Shown here: piece by piece, positions 1-13,833 of the stretch
Position numbering within the stretch: the stretch's first letter is position 1
Layout of the letters: every line of letters begins with the position of its first letter
Assembly: GCA_943735955.1 (NCBI GenBank)
Contig: OX030955.1
Coordinates: 3,736,835-3,800,834, forward strand
DNA: 64,000 nucleotides
Direction of reading: 5' to 3'
Source: Piscicola geometra
Taxonomy: Eukaryota; Annelida; Clitellata; Hirudinida; Piscicolidae
The notes under the pieces: model-generated
The model's input: the letters and a program-made list of their open reading frames with translations, nothing else
Told to the model about the DNA's origin: nothing
Databases searched by the model: none
Program-made: the position numbers and the translations under genes

Positions 1-2711
1 CCTTTTCGGACATTTTCGCTCTTTAAATTATTCGAATGGCTTTTGAAATATTTTATCAATTTACACGTTATTCATATTTTGTTTTATCGATTTTCATTTA
101 TTCACCATTTTTTTGGTCAAAATAATTTATTTTTTAAGAAAAATATTTGTGAAAAATAAATTCATTACGCAAAATAACTCTTTAAAATAAGTACAGATGA
201 TTAGAATTTTTTAAACAAAACTGTTTTCACGAATAACTCTTTTTTATCACTAAGAAGTGATTAAATGCCTCTGTTGAATCAAGGTCACAGGTGAATCTGC
301 ACACAATTTTGATTAAATGTATATTTATAAGTTTTATATCATTTTTTAAATTTATATATAAATTTTCTCAATTATTACCTATTTTATTCCTTTTTTAATT
401 AAAAACATCTAAAAATTTGTTTAGACAAAACATTGATGATAATAATAATATTTCTTATATCATGGAAAAAATTCTATAAATTTTGTATACATTTGTTTTA
501 GGATTTTTAAAAATTCCACAAAAAGTTACTTCAGTTCTTGGTGCACTTTTCTCGCTCGATATTACCCAGGTAGGTGGGCTGCAAAAAGGGTGCGAAGGGG
601 GGTGTCATATTTCATATGTATATTCCTTGGAAAACATGGTCTTCCAGCTGTCAAAAAGTGTGTTGAAATGAATAAAGTGTTAATCGCTATCTGGTGAAAT
701 GCACGCTTTGCATGAACATATTTTTAAAAGTTTTTTATTAAATGAAATTTTTATTTTCATTTAATTATTTTTGTATTTTTATTTTTTTTTATATAACTTT
801 CAAGAAACTTTGATAAATATAATTGAAATTTAAAGAAACAAATGAAAGAAAATAATGTTTACGTTGACATAGATAATGCCAACTTTGAGAGTTTAAACAT
901 GAGAATTTAAACAAGACTAAGTGAAATGAAACAAATGGATTGAAGTAAGACTTAAATCATTTTTGGAAATAAACTTCTGTAGCCTTTTCAACGGAGAATG
1001 ATAAAGGTTAAGTTTGAGAAGAATACCATTTGTTAAACAGCTTTCAGAAATTAAGTTTTAAATTTATTACTTATATCTAAAAAAATATTTTTAATTAATT
1101 AAATTACTTTAACTAATAGAAAAACTAATTTATTTATTAATTTTCTACCGAGGCAATTACCACTTAAATTCGAATTATTTCTAAAAAATTTAATGTTTTT
1201 AGACCAAACCCTTTTACAACTTTTGTTTAACACAGCCTCGTCACCTTTTTTTAGCATACCAACTTCTCTTTCATCAGCAGCAATACAGGTAAAATACCTG
1301 CGTGTCGTGGAGTAGTCGTTGTGTGTTTACATTAGTCTGGTAGAATAGTTGTGTGTTTGTATTTTAAAGCATATAATGCAATACAAAGAAGAGTATTTAT
1401 AACGTGGTCTAAATCCGAACGAGCTTCAAAGTAATAAGTTTATTGTTGCTGGTGCAGCTTGGTATAATTTTCTTGATGTTTGATGTAGATTTTCCCATGA
1501 TTGATGTATTTTTCATTTAATTAGTCTCCCGGTGTGTGATGTGTGTTTTTTAGGTACCCAGAAAACATATGCAAAATGTGCACTCGAATCTTTACATGTA
1601 CGTGGGTTTTTTAATGTATTGCACAGTGTGTACAGTCGGTGATGCATCGAAGCTTTTTCAGTTATGGTTCAAAAAACCTTCAGAGCGAACAATAATGAAC
1701 CACGAAAATGTACTTCTTGTTAGTTTTTTATTATTTTCACCTTCCCCTATTACTTAGATTGTACAAAAGTAATCAATATATGAAATCATGTCTAATTTTT
1801 ATCTGCTTTGCATGAAGCGTATTCATTAACCTGTGTGCATCCGAATAAAAATTATATATAAACACATGAATCTAGCTTTAAGACATCATTGAATACATGG
1901 AAATATATTTTGTTTTATAAATGCTTTAATTACAACCCCGTTTAATAAGAAAATTGAGCTATTTAGTGTAAAATATACATAGCCTATTTATACTATAATA
2001 TTGTTAAATAGGTGACTATTCACTGTTTTTATATGTATAATTTAATAAGCCAAGAGGTTAACTCAATTTAGTTATAATTGAAAAATCCATGTTTTTTACG
2101 GTTCATGGCTTGTCTCTATTCTTTTAACACAGCGATTCAAAATTATAACAAAGTTTTCCGAGTTTTAAGTAATTTTGAAACTTGATTTAAAATGTTTAAC
2201 TTTCAAAGTTTGAAAGCTGGTTTATATAGTGACTATATTATTATTATTATAATATAGTCATAGTATTTAATAATTGCGAGGTTTCATGAACTCTTTCCCC
2301 GACTGTCTCACAGTGAGTCATCTACAATAAGATCCTTATTGAGTGTTCAATCACTTTCATTGTGCAGTAAAAAACTGAATTATTAACGTGGTATATAAAA
2401 GAAATTATTTTCAAAAATTATATGGGCTTTAAAGAGCCTAAAAACGGCCTTAATTGCAAATCCTTTAGCTTGCTAATAAAACACTAGACCATTATCAAAG
2501 AGAATTTACGCAAAATATATTATAACTGTAGATTTTCCTTCTTTATACATTTCTCTTACAAGTCCTAAAAAGTTTTTCTCGTTAACTTAGCGTTTTAGAA
2601 AGTTGTATGTCCTAAGAAATTAATTTGATTGCTTTAATTTTTTTATTATTATTAAAAAGACTTAATATAATAAAAATTGTAAAGATTTTACTTACTTTTT
2701 CTCTAAAAAGT
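1..2711. other. gene-free AT-rich DNA
   Basis: I find no exon-like open frame with flanking splice signals, no repeat array and no RNA gene here. Short open frames such as the 62-codon ones near 483 and 1569 have no recognisable protein content and look like chance. One perfect inverted repeat near 2230-2260 is listed separately. Confidence 0.5.
2230..2260. repeat. 12-bp perfect inverted repeat (AT-rich hairpin)
   Basis: Arms TGACTATATTAT (2230-2241) and ATAATATAGTCA (2249-2260) are perfect reverse complements around a 7-base loop. In DNA this AT-rich such a palindrome may be chance. No gene or transposon end is visible next to it. Confidence 0.55.
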
Positions 2712-2783
2712 ACTTCTGACTGGGAATCGAACCCCAGGCGCGGCGGTGAGAGCGCCGATTTCTTACCACTAGACTACTAGAGA
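2712..2783 (-). pseudogene. decayed tRNA-Glu(CTC)-like gene
   Basis: On the minus strand the block reads like eukaryotic tRNA-Glu. It has an A-box-like GTCTAGTGG, an anticodon stem CGGCG/CGCCG enclosing loop CTCTCAC (anticodon CTC), and a B-box GGTTCGATTCC in an intact T arm. The acceptor stem is damaged. TCTCTAG against TCAGAAG gives two mismatches and two wobble pairs, and the D loop is one base short. A functional tRNA-Glu normally has a fully paired acceptor stem, so I call it a pseudogene or the head of a tRNA-derived SINE. Internal pol III promoter boxes survive, so transcription is possible. Confidence 0.65.
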
Positions 2784-5700
2784 TAATGGTTTTTCTTTGT
2801 TGGGTTGATTCAGTTTCTTGTTGCCTGTTAGACTTTTTTTATTGATAAAAGATATAGTACAGTACGATACAAGACGAATATTATTAACTTCAAGATCATC
2901 TCGAAGTTGTAGGGGTAAGACCATTCCTTGGCCAGTCTTTTTTTGTATGTCTTCACTAAAAAAACCTCATTCTGAAATTAAATTTAGAATCTAAATTGAT
3001 CCTACTCGGTAATTTTTTAAAAAAAGGGTTGAATTCTTTTCCGGGCAGTTAATCCCAAGCCATAAACGCTCGATTCTAAAGAATATGATAAAATATGATT
3101 AAATAAGTTTATAAAAATTCATTAAAACAACTAACTATTAAAATTTATTAATAAATGTAAAAGATAAGTCGTTAAATTTTTCATGAAAATGAATACATTT
3201 TTATTTTAAAATGTGCAATTATGAGGCAAAAAAATGATAAAAGTAATAAAATAAAAGCCATGAAACGAGAAGGGCGTATTCGATGTGGTTTGATGGTTGC
3301 TGGCCGTTTAAGAGCGTCAGTTGGCTACCTTTCACGAGCTTGCACTAGCCGGCACTCGAGCTCCTGGAATTTTGTTATTATTTTTAGTAATAGCTTTATT
3401 ATTCGCTATTTTCTTCTGCTTACTTTATATTTAATGTTTATAAGGTTTAAATATTGTTTATGGGTTATTTCATTAAGTAGTTTATTTATTTTTATATCAT
3501 GATGCTGGTTTAATAATTTCATGACTGTTTTTGACTCTAGAATTTTAAATAAACCTACAATTTTGAATATCTGAACTGTTTTAAAAGTCGACATTCTTGG
3601 ATGAATTAGTCTTTCCAATCAAATTTCTTTTCTATAGCTAATGAGACCGATGATAAGGATGGTAAAGATGATGAAAAATTGGATTTTATAAAAAAATAAT
3701 TATTTAGCTTTAAAAAACTATCATTTAATTATTTTTCATTTTCATTAGTTCAAGAATAAATAGAATAATTCGTCAGATCCAGGGCAATTGGATTAATGTA
3801 CTTACATGCAAACACATCAATTAAAGCAAACAAACATTAACATAAATTTTCCCGTGTCTAAACAATCCACAACACACGTGTTTGCATTTGTCCGTTTGTG
3901 TATGTGTGTATCTTTTTTTTGTTGTTTGTGTATGTTTCTGTGTGTTTGATGGAAGGAAATCTGTGTAGGTTACTAGCGTCTGCCAGGAATCAAACAAATG
4001 TTTGTGTGTTTAATGTGTAGTTGTTTGTGGGAGTTATCCGGACTCCAGAGTGCAGCTGCATGTGTTCCTGGATAGCTTTGATGTGCCAGTCTAATTGAAT
4101 TATTGTTTTATTTCTTAAAATACTTTAATAGCTTATTTCACCTTGCAAGCGCTATTATTTTATTTGTAATAATTCAAGCTCTTGATTTTTGAGAATAATT
4201 TGCTTGAAAACACATTACAATTCAAATAAACCTCACACAAGCAACAAAAAAACAAACTGAACTTTCACAAAAAAGTTGAGAAATAATGATCGGCTAAAAA
4301 ATATTTTTAAAATATTTAAGGTTTCTTAATCACGATTCTTAAGACATTAGCCGCATCCAACTTTTACATCGCTTTGGAAACTTAGATTCCGCCCCAGCAG
4401 GCGTCTTTAGCTTCTATGAATGCTTTTTTGTGACAACTTCAGTTTTAAAGATAAAAAACAACACTATTCACCACTTCAATAGTATTGAGTTACTGATCTA
4501 CTTTAGGCTTGTGTGCTCTCTCGAAATATAATCTATGTGTGTTATAGAATTAATTTTTCATGTTTCGTGATAATATTACCTTTTACAATTTAATTATTTA
4601 TTTTTTTAATTTTTTCATTTAGCAGATTTTTTCTGGATAGTTTCCACTGCTCGTACTATCACCAAGCTAGTTTACCCCTGAGCACCAGATCTTTTCCGAC
4701 TCCAAAATTGTATCTAATTATGTTAAAATGTTACATAAATTAATTTTTTTTAAAGTATATTTTTTATTTAAATTTCAAGTTTAAGTTTTCTCTTAAAAAT
4801 TTTAAAAAATTGCATTATATCTAGCAGATTTTTATTAATTTTTTAATTCATTAATGGTATTTGGTATGAATCGTATAAATTATAAATACTTCTCTAAAAA
4901 AATAGAATTTAGGCCCATCTATTAAATTTCTCAATCTGTCCCAAATAAAGATGAAATGAAACTTCTGCTTCATTCATTTGGATAAATCATACTTAATTAC
5001 CCTTCATAATTCTTCAGAAAGTTTATTTACCTTTAAACACACGTAAGAGGATGAGTCTTGGATGATGGATAGTACAATGTTGTGCGTGATTTATAGCGAG
5101 GTGGTCAAGAGAAATTTTGAAAATTGTTTAATTTTGTAGAAATATAATTTTAAATTCGTTTTTGGTCTTTGAAAAACAAAGATTGTCTGGTCTACTTAGA
5201 GCAACTTTTTCTGTTTAAACTCAAGTTTGTACTTAAAATTAAAGCCTAAAACTGAAAACTTTCAACTTTTTGAGTTTTAGACGTTTGAATGTGAAGATAA
5301 GAAAAGCGCAACAGTCAGAGATGAGTTATGGGGAGAAAGCATGGGTGGCCAAAAGGAGATAGAAAGAAAGTTAAGTTTCATCGAAGAGAAAATGTTAAAG
5401 TATTGAATGTATTTGAGTGAAAGTGATAAAACTAATAACAAGAAAGATTGAATAAATTTCAGTGAAAATGAGCTAACTAATAAGGAGAAAGAAAGAAAAA
5501 GGTAAGTAAGTGTAACAAAGAAACCATTTAAATTGGCAGGTGATTAAGATTGATATGACACAGTATCGTATATAGAAGTAATGAAATGGAACAAACAAAC
5601 TCTAAAATGAATTTTTTTAAAATAGAAACTAAAATCTGTATTCGAATGGTCTGAATGATCATTCCATCAAACCTGCAACAAATAGAAAAGTTCGATGCTT

Positions 5701-8700
5701 GTGTTTAAAAAAGTTTCTAGACTTTTACCCGAGCTATTTATCGAAGATGAATCATAGGACCACTTTTTAAAAGAAAGAACGCTCATCACTTTTTAAAATG
5801 TAACACGTGGATTTAATTGCATGGGACCATTTTCTCTATGGATCTTTAATTGGAGACTACTTCAAAGTGGATAAGCGTGTTCCTGGAATGTAAATTAACA
5901 TAGCAACGTTATGATTATTGTTTTGATAAGGGTATGGTAAAATAAATTATTTAAGTTTGTAAAACTATGCTAAACAATAAATACGCTATCTTTTTAAAAT
6001 TTTAGTTTTTCACGCTTCGTTAGAAAGTTTCTTTTTAGTTTTGGGTAATATTTAAGAACTTAATAGCTTTTCACACCTGTAGTCTTCATTTTCTCTCAAT
6101 TTCAAGGAAATACATCACATTTTTATCAAGTTTTATTGTTATGCTTTTATTTTTGTTATTTTTCTCATAATAAAAGAATATCCTTGAATAAATATATAAA
6201 TATGAACGTCTATTTCAATATAATGAATATATTTACTGAATTTTACTTTAAAAGATTTTTTCTTAATTTATTTAAACTTATGTTTTTCTAATTTAAACTT
6301 ATGTTCGCATCCACGTATTAAAATATATATACATATAAACCTTAGAGAGTCGTATAAATACACTTCGAAGACTTTTCGTTTTTAGTATAGATTCAAGTTA
6401 AAAGATTTGTTTTTTTATATATTTAATTTTATATAAAATATTAATTTTAACAGCTGAAATTCAGATAAAATTCAGTATTGGATACTTGTAAAAGTTCTTA
6501 AAAAGTAAGTTAAATTGATATTTTAGTTCTTAACCTTAGTTATAACTTTATAGTAATAAACTAAAATTTAAATTTAAAGTTATTTTCAATCTTAAGCATT
6601 GATTGAATAGGATGTGTGGACAAAAAACATTAATTTTCAAAATACACTGAATGCGGAACGTACTCATTAGGAGACAATTAAGACTCAATAAAATGCAATT
6701 AATTTGTAAAGATAATAAGCCTTTAATTATAATTGATTAAAGGTTATTTTTATAATTCAGTTAAAAACTTGAAACATGCAAAATAGTTTAGATTGAGAAA
6801 AGTGTTTAAGAGTTTAGTAATTTAAGAATGAAACTACAAAGTCCATTTTCTGCACTGTTTCTAATTATACTATCTTATTATGAAGAATATCATTTTATTT
6901 ATTCATCCTATTCGGAAAATGTTTTTGAATGTTCAAACATTAAAAAATTTTTATGTTAATTTTAAAAAGTATGTTTTTTAAACATTATTTTATTTTATTA
7001 AATGCTGTATGACTACTAGTGCTGTGTAGGCGGAAGACATTAAAAAGCCGACAGTGAAACTCGCTTCTGCGGTTGTCATCTGATTTTTTGGAAATAGTTT
7101 GCAAAATTTTTAATCAGAAATTTAGCGAGAAAAACTGTATAATGTCCAATTTTTATATTTTCCCTTCCAGCGACCAATTCCCAGACTTTTCCATGATTAG
7201 TATAAGGTGTATAATTGAGTGAGCTGAATTGAAAGTAATAAAAAATATATAAATAATATAAACAATGATGATACCGCTACACTTTATGCGTGCTCTGAAA
7301 CATAACCGATAAATGGCGTGCTATTAAAACCCTTTCAAACCTTTACCACTTGTTTTCACTTTCAATTGACGCTTGCTATTTTTTCATGTACAGTTAACTT
7401 AAAAAGAAGAAAAATAATTTAAATAAAATGTTTCACATGCATTATAGACTTTTAGTGCTAATATGATTATTCCAAGAAGTGTTATTCTTAGAGGCCTTGT
7501 GGAATTAGAAGATGCTATGGGGTCAATGCTGGAGTATTAAATGATAAGGTATACAAGCTGTTAATAATTTTTATTTCTCTAGTGGCTACTGTTTCATAGG
7601 CTTTTATCTGACTTTTGCGCTGCCTAGGAATATGCTTGCACGTTATCTAAACACATCGAGGAGACTAATAATTTTATATATGAAAGAGGTTTTGTATTAC
7701 TTTGCAGGCATAGAAACGTATTGAATTTTGGGAAATGTTATTCGTTGTACTTGGAGAATCTAAAACTTCCATAAAACAGCATGGCCTTCTCAACATAGCA
7801 TGTCGTTATCTGAGATACCCTTGAATACAACATGAATAACCGTTGTATCCCTTTGAAAGATATGCAATATGCAAATAGTAGTTATAGATACATTTATTAA
7901 TAATAAAATAGATACTATTCAGTTTTGTTGTTTTTATTGTTTAATTTAATTGAATGGTGGCATTATCCTTCAATGACATTCCCATAAATTATAATTCCGT
8001 TTAGATCAACGTGAGAATTGTGCATTGGATTGATTTTGTGGCGAAACAGACTAAATTAGTGCTTCGAATAGTTGTTGAGGTTTTTATTTAAGAAGGTGTG
8101 CTAGAAAAGCACTTATTTGCGTTTCTAGGTGTCTTTTAAAGAATATTTTAAATAATAATTCTCTAATTGAAAAATAATAACTTTTTATTGATTATATTTA
8201 TTTATTTGTTTGAAATAAAAATAATTTTAATAACAAATTTCAAAATTAATATCGTTTAACTCTACATTAATCTACTTTAGACTGCAAACCATGCCATTCT
8301 GCTCCCATTTTACCAATTCCCTATTTTTGATACATTTGTAAAAATGAGATTCACTTTTAAAGTGTAGTTTGACAATGTTTAAAAATATAAGAATTTGTGA
8401 ACAATTTAGTAAGATTTGAAATACTTTAAACTAGATCTATTCAAGAAAACAATAATATAATGAATTCAATCTTTACTATACTTAAATAAAAAGCAATTAG
8501 TGGAATATTTAAAAATAAAATGAGTGTTTTGTTGTTTTGATGGCGGTATTTAGTAATGATAGAATAGTCATTGAAGAGCTCACCATTGTGCTTGGTTTGT
8601 GTTTACTGAAAGAGCAATTGAATAACTATGAAGTTTTTTTTAATTAGAAATAAAAGACTAAAGAAAAATATGAAATGTGATAAAAAGTAAATAAGAATAA

Positions 8701-10124
8701 AACTTCAAATAAGGACCTTGATACAAATCTCAACTTTTGAGCTTGTTTTGTTTCAATAAAAATAAAAATATGTATTTGACATTTTATTCTTTTAATGCCT
8801 AAAAACAAAGTTAAGAATAAACCATTTAAAAATTCTGTGATATAATCCAGATTTTAATTTATAGATTCTTAATAAAGGTAAAAAATGTATTTTTATCAAT
8901 ATTAATTTTAAAAAAGATAAAAAATGTATGAAACAAATAAGATAAATTTTAAAAAAAGGCTGTTTCATCCTAGCTAAACAATTAACATTAAAAACATTGA
9001 AAAAAGTAATAAAACTCGACAGCCACTTTTTTCCTAATTAACGTTTACTCATTTTCAAAATGAAAATGTATGTTCGTTATAGAAAACCTTCAGAAACCAC
9101 AAATACGCCCCACTGTTACTGAAAGTACCTTTGACATTAATGTCTATATAGTTGTGTATCTGTTTTATACAAGGGTTCAAATGCAATATTCTTCTGTATG
9201 GATCCCCATTATATTTTTATGATCTATTTACTAATATATTTGTTTTTGTTTTTTTCATACCATTGTTTTAGTAAAATATAATTTAAAATATTAATAAGTA
9301 TAAAATTTGCATATAGCAGTAATAACGAAATACTTTCACACTTTGTCATTTATATTTTTATTTTTGAATATTAACATGACTGATAGGGCTTTCATTGCCG
9401 CTTTATCATAGGTTTTATTGCGTAACTTTGTTGGTGACATTATCTGTGAGTCATGCTGCAAAACCATGTGGTATAGTTCACAAGTTATTACTAGTTAACT
9501 CTTTTAACCATTTTACATTTGAACATATAAAATTATTTAATATATATAAACATATTTATTTAATTTATTATTTAGATTTTTTTCTCACGAACTGTCTGTC
9601 TTGTTAAAAATATAGTTATTGAAAACAATTCTATTCTTTGCCATTTTTATTTAAAAAATGCCTCTTAATCATTTGAAATAATCGTTATCATTTCCTCGAT
9701 GTGGCAATGTTTCTTTATTCTTTATTATATTTACACTTTTTCCTACTATTTGACTTGCAGCATCACAACTGTTATGTCGATTTACTGAATTACTGCGTCA
9801 CTTAAAAAGAGCACTTAAGCAATCTCACAATTTATTATTTCTGACATTTATATTTTTAAGTAATAACTTTTTTCAAGGTTATTGATATGAAAGTATGCAG
9901 TGGTAAATTTTCATATAAAATATGAAACCTGGAAATTAAACTGGTTAAATAAACACATTAGTTGTAAAAATATTTCTTTTTTAAATTTTCAATTGAAAAC
10001 AATATTATTTTTAAAGTTAAAAAAACTATTTTTACTCAATTGCAGACATGATTCTTAGAACATTGTATGGAGTATACCGAAGACAAAAGGCAGTATAAAC
10101 AAAAACAAAAACGTCACTAAATAT
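2784..10124. other. gene-free AT-rich upstream region of the cadherin gene
   Basis: About 7.3 kb without a supported gene. Open frames are short (93 codons at most) with no recognisable content or consistent splice context. It may hold upstream non-coding exons or regulatory elements of the cadherin gene at 10125, but I see no motif strong enough to name. Confidence 0.45.
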
Positions 10125-13100
10125 ATGTTATGTGAGCCGCCAATTGTCTCAGCCTTGAAAATGTTCTTGAAATTTCTACAAGAACTCAAATTTTGTTTGT
10201 TTGTAGCTCTCATTTTGGACATTGGTAAAGTATTCGGTACAAATGACATCTCAACACTGGGTGCGAGAAAAGGGAGCGCAATGAGTGATGTAGTTTTAGA
10301 TTTAAATAGTACTTTTACATTTGAGAACACCCCCTCTGACACACAATTATCGTTCTCAACAACTCCAAAAGTTCTACGCTCCCATCTTTCCTTAAATAAT
10401 CAAAAAATACTTCTAACAAAGCCATTTAATCTTTTGTCCGTTTGTAATTCAAGCTCTCCATGTTTCACTCAAGAACTTTATGAAGGAGTTGTCAAAACCG
10501 ATGATGAAAAGGGTACAGTCATACTTACAGTAAAAATAACACAGGTTAGAAAAAATAATAATATAAAATATTACTTTCCTCCAAAAACACAAACTTTATA
10601 TGGAGATTTATTTGATATAAACGAAAAAAGTGGTGTTATAACGTTAAAATCTAATTTAAAATCGCAAGCTAACTTAATAAATCAAATGAAGTTTCTCGTC
10701 ATGGCTGAAATTGATTCGAATCTGATTCCTTTATCTACCAGCGTACAAATCAGAATCATCAATTCAAACTCCCATCGACCTGAAATCACCTTTGAATCAC
10801 CTTATACTGTCGGTTTTGAAAATGAATTAACGATCGAAGAAAACAATGAAAACATCAATCTAGCGCTGATTTCAGTTTCTGACGATGATTCTGGCGATGA
10901 AGGCATGGTGGATTGTCAAGTGGATTCAAAAGGCGTTGAGCTGGTGAGGCTGAATGAAAAAAACTTTCAACTGCTCTTAAAGGAAGCTTTAGATTACGAA
11001 GAAAAAAACATTTATAAAATTGAAATTTCTTGTAAAGACTTTGGAGACCCACCCCTATTAAACAGTCTTGAAATTACTCTCAAAGTCACAGACACAGATG
11101 ATAATCCTCCAGTCTTTAATCAAAATAGCTACTCGGTGAAGATAGTTGAGAATAGCCTGAAAGGTACAAACATACTGAAACTCGACGTCTCAGATCGAGA
11201 TTCAAATGAAGAAAACAAAAACGTTTATTTCTTCATCGAACCTCATTTTGAACACTTATTCGCTGTAGACCAGTCTTCGAGGATGCTATCAACGCTTGCA
11301 AGTTTCGACAGGGAGGTTTTATCTCATTACAGCTTTCATGTGTTTGCGAAAGGCGGAAGAAATGCAATTGATGTGCACTCACTCAGCAACACCTCCTCAG
11401 AGCACATCGCCAAAACACTCGTCCATGTGACAATAGTAGACGTCGATGATGAAATTGCCAAGTTCACGCAGCCTTGGTTCAAGTTCGAAGTGAATGAAAA
11501 CCAGCCTCCAGGAACATTTGTAGGAAGAGTGGTTGCAAATGATGCCGATCTGCCTCCGAACAACCGATTTAACTACTTTATTGCTTCTTCTGTGAAACAA
11601 ATAGATAACAGAAACCATGATAAAATAAAAAAAAACACAAAAAATTTAGATTATAAAGAAGCTTTTCCATTTTATGTTGATGCTAACACAGGTGAAATCA
11701 AAACGACGGCTCCTTTGGATAGAGAAACCAAAAGTAAGTTTGACTTCAAAGTGTACGCAGGAAATGAGAGCACGACAGTTTATGTGGAAGTGAAAGACCT
11801 CAATGACAATTCTCCAATCTTCGAAGTTCCTTCACCAAAAAGTTGCATTCAACGTAAAAGCCTTAAAATTGAAGGAAACTTAACTCTATCTAGACATTTA
11901 AGTCAACTTTCTGCTTCAGATCTCGACAAAGACGACACGATTTCCTATTCAATAATCGCAGGAAATGATTTCAATCAATTCGGGATCGATGCAAATTCAG
12001 GTGAATTATTCTGGAACTCATACCTACCTGGTCTGAAGAACAATCAGGGATGCAGTGCTCATCTCAAGGTCAAAGCCCAAGACTCAGTCCAGCATTACGA
12101 CATAGCGTGCTTGAAGCTAGACTTTGAAGAATGTCTTTTACAAGTTAGTGAACAACAAAGAAAAAGCGAAGAACTTTCTAAAAAACAATCGAGCGGGTTT
12201 CTAGCACCATTCACGGACTTTTATTTTCTCATAATCGTGGTTGTGCTGGTGTGTTGTGTGGTAATTGTGATAATCCTGACGTCTGCCATCTGCATCACAA
12301 AACAAAAAACGAAGAAACTCAAACAAAAGGCGAGGATGATGATGCTGCAAGACCATGACCTCAAGTCTAGTTAGCTATTTTTGTGACTGATTGCTACATT
12401 AAATCATCAACTTAACAGCCTAAATACTTTTTTGAATTTAGACTTTATCCCCGCATTAAGTTTTTTAGCGATCTTTTATATAAAAACCCCTGATAAAAGT
12501 AAAATAATTTACAATACGGTAAGAAATTAGTTTTTTATTGGTTTAGGCCAGAAAAAAAATTGCTAATTTTTTAAATAAATTGTTATTTATATTTATTTCT
12601 TTTACCATTAATATAATTATTTAAAAAAGATGTATTTATTTAATTTCACTGCAAACGCTAGTTTTCGGAGCTCTGATTTATCGATAGGTCACTTGCAGAA
12701 GCATTATTGATGATTTGTGAAGCCTATTATTTCTCAATTGTTTGAGGGACATATTGAAGGTGTCTATCATAAGAATCCTAAAGCCTTGCATAAGAATCAT
12801 ACGTTGAAATGTCACAAAATATGACAAACTCTCTTTATCATTTGAGATGAATAAAACCTAGACAATTAGGAAAAGTTTGATAATGATAATATTACATGTC
12901 AAAATAATTAATCAAGAAAACAAAGTATTAGCACAAGGCTTGAAGAACAATGCGATTAATAAATCACAAACTATGAGCCAACAAGATTTGAAATTTCTCA
13001 AAATTTCATGAGATTAACTCTTGAAATAATGTAACAAATTAGTATTTTTTCAAATCATTAAATTCATTCTAATTCGATAGAAAAATAAATAACTATCGGA

Positions 13101-13693
13101 ATTTTTTTTCTTTTTAATATAATGAAAAGTAATTATTCATAGAGTAACTCTTTGTATACAAATTTAAGTTGAAACTTTTATTTTTATATATGATATACAT
13201 CTATTTGTAGACATTTAAGCAACTCGTTTTTATCAACACAGATCTACAACTCTCAAGATCAGAGGCAGACACGTTGTTGGTTTTGAACCGATCCCATGAT
13301 GAGAGTTCTGACCAACTGACCGGCATTCTGGTGTCCTTAAAGTCGGTTGAACAACTGCAAAGACTGCAGGTTTGCTTCAGAGTGGTGTGGACTTGGGGTT
13401 AATTAAAACTAGTATTTTCACTCAATATTAAAAATAAACTTTTTTGAGTTTTTGCGCCCTATTTTTATCTCAGGGGTTTTGATAAATCAAATAGTTTGAA
13501 TTATGTGTGTGTCATATTTTGGAATAAATGACATTTAAAAGATAATCTTATAATTTAATTGATATTTTATCTTAAACCTCGACAGCTGCGCAGTCTGGCT
13601 CCTTCGCGTGACAGCCTCATGAGCACCTCCACGTCAGTGTGCAAGGAGAGGGATGGTGACAGTGGATATGCTGATGTGGCTTCTCCTGTTTGA
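10125..13693 (+). CDS. single-pass transmembrane cadherin (protocadherin-like)
   Basis: Calcium-dependent adhesion receptor. Exons 10125-12369, 13242-13369 and 13586-13693 join in phase (A|AT, then phase 0) to about 826 aa. The first Met is at 10125. Met13 (10161) directly precedes a hydrophobic signal-like stretch and may be the real start. Several extracellular cadherin repeats carry the Ca2+ motifs DTDDNPP and DLNDNSP, a weaker DVDDE, and LDYEE, FDRE and LDRE. A hydrophobic segment (about residues 695-722) is followed by a basic stop-transfer sequence. The large exon alone reads to a stop at 12372, three bases beyond a GT donor after 12369. The two small exons add a roughly 79-residue tail with a Leu/Gln-rich possible coiled coil, a Ser-rich segment (SRDSLMSTSTS) and C-terminal ASPV, a class I PDZ-ligand pattern. 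Cadherin identity is certain. The exact subfamily is not. Intron retention would give a short-tail isoform. Confidence 0.88.
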
Positions 13694-13716
13694 GGATGGA
13701 AGCCTTTGGGGTGATA

Positions 13717-13833
13717 CGGTGTTGTGTGGTGTGGTGTGGTGTGGTGCGGTGTGGTGTGGTGTGGTGTGGTTTGGTGTGGTGTGGTGTGGTTTAGTGTGGT
13801 GTGGGGGTAATATGGTGTGATGTGGTGTGGTGT
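13717..13833 (+). repeat. TGTGG pentanucleotide minisatellite
   Basis: Imperfect tandem GTGTG/TGTGG units (ggtgtggtgt...) starting just after the cadherin stop codon, probably in its 3' UTR or immediate downstream flank. The complementary strand gives a spurious His/Thr/Pro-rich open frame. Confidence 0.85.

Noticed and set aside
3221..3502. 93-codon plus-strand frame.
   Set aside because: Composition is ordinary for AT-rich non-coding DNA, with no domain, splice context or signal.
9395..9607. Hydrophobic frame (FYCVTLLVTLSVSHAAKPCG) resembling a signal peptide, upstream of the cadherin.
   Set aside because: It has no ATG start or convincing acceptor, and the cadherin's first exon has its own signal-like segment.
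13253..13320. On the minus strand this looks like tRNA A and B boxes (GTCAGTTGGTC and GGTTCAAAACC), suggesting a SINE.
   Set aside because: The plus strand here is a clean in-phase cadherin exon (13242-13369) with AG and GT borders. The tRNA resemblance has no cloverleaf and is probably chance.
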